Virus record (IMG/VR): IMGVR_UViG_3300027499_000020
Coordinates: 1-34,082 of that record
DNA: 34,082 nt
Strand: one strand, 5' to 3'
Source: a virus
Below are positions 32,501 to 34,082 of the stretch, one piece after another (within the stretch, counting starts at the first letter, position 1; each line of letters begins with the position of its first letter). The notes below the pieces were generated by a model that did not search any database, was not told where the DNA came from, and saw only the letters and a list, made by a program, of their open reading frames with translations. Made by a program: the position numbers and the translations under genes.

Positions 32501-34082
32501 GGAGCAATAAGTCTTGCAAAGGACGAATTAATATAGTCGCCGCCTGTATTAGATGTTGTTGATAAAATAACAATTGCAGAACCGGTATTTCCATTAGTAT
32601 AGATTGTATCAGTCTCTTTAAACGTTCCTCTAATAGGAATAAATGTTAGATTTCCTGTTGCAGTACCACTATTGTGGTCTACAGTTAAAAGAAGACCTTC
32701 TGAGATTATATTGCCGGTTGTATTATATTGATAAACCCTACTACTATGTAATAACTCGTTATTATTTGCAGTTTGATACTTGAGTGTATTTACGTATTTT
32801 TTAATATTGTACACACCAACAGACGCCGATGCAGTATCAACGTCTGCATAGATTAAGTTATTGCTAGAAACATAGACAGGATATTGTGGGCCGTAGTTAA
32901 ATACATTAGCCGTTACATTTGCTGCAGCATTTGATGTCAATATTACAGCTGTTGAGTTAGAGATCGATGCGACTGTACCAAGTGCAACATTTCCAGTGGC
33001 TTGGTAGAGTATGGCACCGATTGCATTATTATCAAACGTCGTACCTGAACCGACAACAATGTTGTTTGCTGTATTAGCACTAATTGTTCCTGTGCCGGCA
33101 AGATATGTTGCTGATTCTAGCGTGGCACTGTTCTTGAATGCACCGCGCGCGTTGATTAGTACGACAACATTACCAGTTACTGTTTGCACAATACTATTAA
33201 CTGTACCATAAGCAAATATAGATGTCGTATTCTTCTGAACTACATTTTGACCAACCTGCAGTGTTCCATTTTGATTTGTAAGTTGAATAGTATATACTTC
33301 AGGTATACCCATCACCTGGCCACCGATCGTACGATCCTCGAACGTATTAGCAAAGAAAGAGATGGTATTACTTGCTGTGTAGTACGTGGTGTTATTAGAG
33401 ATTACACCATCAACGTGTGAGACCGTAATCTGGCCGTTGGCATTCGACTGTTCTGTATCCATAATGACTGCGGTGCCAGAAAGTTGACCGTTTGCTGCGT
33501 AGCGATATACGTAATCGCCGGCAACTAAGTTAGCAGTAGCCGATGTGAATGCGATATTAATAGAAGGTTCAACTAACTGTTCAAAGAGTCTGAAATATTG
33601 GCTGCTTTCAACATTGGCTGTAATTGTACCAAGGCTAATAACCTTCTCAGAGATTAGTGATGACGCGTCTAGCGTATAACCATAACCGCCGTCAACAAAG
33701 ATAAAGTCTACGAGTCCAGTTGCCTCTGATACAGAAACAACCCTAGCTAGTCCACCTTTACCACGTTGTGATCCTTGGAATGATACAATATCACCAATGG
33801 CAAATCCTTGGCCTTTATCGATGATAGTTACACGATCGATAGAACCTACAAGCTGTGCACGTTTACTTTTTGTATAGTCTGGTGTATTATCTACATTAAT
33901 ACCGATAACTTCGCCATTGCGGAATTGGCCTTCGACTCCGGAGATGTATAGAAGGTTGACATAACCGCGTTCAACACGACGGCGAATATATTTTTCTACG
34001 AAAGCTTTTGCACCGGATAGCGCACCAATAACCTGCTTGCCTACATAATCAATATTATATTGATTATATGTGATCTCAAGAT
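29533..34082 (-). CDS. Baseplate wedge initiator-position protein (gp7-like), N-terminus outside window
   Basis: The frame is open to the right edge, giving 1515 visible residues; the ATG at 33462 is internal and not the true start. The visible part begins with beta-rich segments (YIRRRVERGYVNLLYISGVE, then IDRVTIIDKGQGFAIGDIV). Near 31640-31800 is a conserved-looking patch (AAYGFPKNPQGDLADVIYSC, FGRFEIGTIGSL). Near 30190-30360 is a segment I recognise from other phage baseplate proteins (SSKGFLSEDMYIHDGDYYQE, DRYSDMFKKVMHIAGTKFFG). Five copies of a 55-70-residue module (GDLVLY..TGNTAVTGL.N...YYVV...TVKLS...G..I..T) lie at about 29542-29757, 29782-29975, 30927-31105, 31127-31305 and 32010-32210. 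Gene order (directly before gp8-like) suggests gp7. Sequence likeness to T4 gp7 itself is not evident, so the name is positional. Confidence 0.7.
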   Translation of the reverse strand, partial: LEITYNQYNIDYVGKQVIGALSGAKAFVEKYIRRRVERGYVNLLYISGVEGQFRNGEVIGINVDNTPDYTKSKRAQLVGSIDRVTIIDKGQGFAIGDIVSFQGSQRGKGGLARVVSVSEATGLVDFIFVDGGYGYTLDASSLISEKVISLGTITANVESSQYFRLFEQLVEPSINIAFTSATANLVAGDYVYRYAANGQLSGTAVIMDTEQSNANGQITVSHVDGVISNNTTYYTASNTISFFANTFEDRTIGGQVMGIPEVYTIQLTNQNGTLQVGQNVVQKNTTSIFAYGTVNSIVQTVTGNVVVLINARGAFKNSATLESATYLAGTGTISANTANNIVVGSGTTFDNNAIGAILYQATGNVALGTVASISNSTAVILTSNAAANVTANVFNYGPQYPVYVSSNNLIYADVDTASASVGVYNIKKYVNTLKYQTANNNELLHSSRVYQYNTTGNIISEGLLLTVDHNSGTATGNLTFIPIRGTFKETDTIYTNGNTGSAIVILSTTSNTGGDYINSSFARLIAPISNTQSDVTGISFGSGAGFGVGTIGDTEVIFIGTDLIGSNNVGTLDYDRKILTVASNTGFGIGSYVYQTVNKIAFNANSSVNATSGFISLPTANTLYTVGDNIRYEVATGNTALNGMIDGDYYHVRFANTTGIILSYPYRKTDYINTSNFSTFANNKVNEEGHYFYKQVYGTVFESDSGVVKIKDRMNYFGNTGGTANVTTSANSNLIKYGTTTTNTDLQNVTAYTTLVQANVPYAGLSIRSAAYGFPKNPQGDLADVIYSCLTFGRFEIGTIGSLSQIDPGLDYNVDPYVLAYQPYISAFDRNDFIITVNNATTTFVTGERINQTLANLVYYDLKVNSGAYSNTYDEIQISVDTKNEVNSAADFIYSPSNTATFIANTSGVGNTVANFISISGNPFSSNDYVRYYTDTGNTAITGLSNNSFYYIGFSNSTGVTLSATAGGANIALTAGGNESGHSIKNYINDLVDDQRILYRIPAANTVIVGLANNAAYYIVSANSVGFKLSDTKAGSVIDLTAAATAETHSISTVPGYLPGDLVYQTTSPVMNASVQSIFSNTTGDYVRVSGNTAAINVTTSNTLLSYTNPYVNAAVSTVSLYQITSTAKGIVKAGSNSTVLYVKRLTFENTFQAGSQIIGDVSGAQANVAGISEDSNELYPIGLNAIIEANVITANGQVASLEVFDSGFGYTNAEIIQYVSEDNLRAGSAKIIIDGQGQGKGYYRSSKGFLSEDMYIHDGDYYQEYSYEVLTKISVDRYSDMFKKVMHIAGTKFFGSALVVEEANVAMSLSEIATSQQVQFNAATDVSSANETIELDIQARSYEFNALNNVDQESEFFTLSNLPSYNPVTLANGDLVQYISNTGNFIGISDGTTTMSNAGFYYVVFANTSGVKLSTTLGGSILNVNTAAMISEKHVLLQYINPFANGDLVLYTTATGNTAVTGLTNSTSYYVVNTTPNTVKLSLTANGTPINITANTTTSGSNTAGHYLTKTVEE
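29542..29975 (-). repeat. Tandem pair of GDxVxY-YYVV-VxLS modules
   Basis: Two consecutive copies of the shared baseplate module form the C-terminus of the gp7-position protein: GDLVQYISNTGNF...FYYVVFANTSGVKLS, then GDLVLYTTATGNT...SYYVVNTTPNTVKLS. Confidence 0.7.
29604..29611 (-). promoter_or_regulatory. Exact TATAAATA inside end of gp7-position gene
   Basis: The minus strand reads TATAAATA 72 bases before the gp8-like start. It is within coding sequence, and by chance several ATAAATA sites are expected per strand in an AT-rich window of this size, so this is a weaker candidate than the intergenic ones. Confidence 0.35.
30927..31305 (-). repeat. Second tandem pair of the shared baseplate module
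   Basis: Two consecutive copies: DYVRYYTDTGNTAITGLSNN...YYIGFSNSTGVTLS, then RILYRIPAANTVIVGLANN...YYIVSANSVGFKLS. Both end in a G/A-rich strand and a Glu-x-x-His-Ser-Ile tail (ESGHSI, AETHSI). Confidence 0.7.

Noticed and set aside
33460-33462. ATG at 33462 as the start of the gp7-position gene
   Set aside because: The frame stays open and continues with phage-structural-type sequence to the window edge, so this Met is internal.
1-34082. tRNA genes, insertion sequences, integrase or attachment sites
   Set aside because: Looked for cloverleaf-like segments, transposase motifs and terminal inverted repeats in the short gaps; none seen. Gaps are too small for most.

Overview
The window looks like part of the late structural region of a T4-like (contractile-tailed) bacteriophage from an environmental bacterium. 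Four things support this: a minus-strand run of baseplate-wedge-type proteins (positions 34082 down to 19592) followed by many tail-fibre and adhesin genes; T4-style late-promoter motifs (NATAAATA) just upstream of several genes; tightly packed genes with TAATG/TGATG overlaps; and two fibres ending in peptidase S74 intramolecular-chaperone domains. The host cannot be read from the sequence. The style (large low-complexity Asn/Thr/Ser-rich baseplate proteins, a DUF4815-type protein, GYTGSQ collagen-like fibres) resembles marine and freshwater cyanophage- or pelagiphage-type myoviruses.

Layout in the direction of late transcription (right to left, minus strand). Baseplate block: a gp7-position wedge protein cut by the window edge, a gp8-like wedge protein, a 1788-aa DUF4815-type protein and a 703-aa partner. 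First fibre block: a 69-aa coiled-coil protein, a 452-aa fibre, a collagen-like S74 fibre and a polyglycine adhesin. Small accessory block: a 103-aa unknown, a cupin and a METTL20/PrmA-like methyltransferase. Second fibre block: a 108-aa beta domain, an 80-aa protein, a 476-aa fibre and a 59-aa coiled-coil protein. The next two genes point the other way: a GT4-GT2 double glycosyltransferase and a glycosyltransferase-FkbM methyltransferase fusion (8885-12203). The minus strand then resumes with a 1089-aa collagen-like S74 fibre, a 127-aa tail protein, a tail-assembly-chaperone-like protein, a 1429-aa protein of 28 RCC1 blades, and the start of a TPR protein that runs off the left edge.

Working model. 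The minus-strand genes build the baseplate rim and a large set of receptor-binding fibres, some trimerised and trimmed by S74 chaperones. The opposed sugar-transfer/methyl-transfer operon has its own candidate promoter and a directional terminator. It could modify host surface glycans. Alternatively, it could decorate the unusual proline-free, threonine-rich collagen stretches of the neighbouring fibres. That second idea is inference only, but it is the most interesting hypothesis in the window.

All gaps between genes are shorter than about 150 bases. No tRNA, insertion sequence, integrase, reverse transcriptase or CRISPR array was seen.
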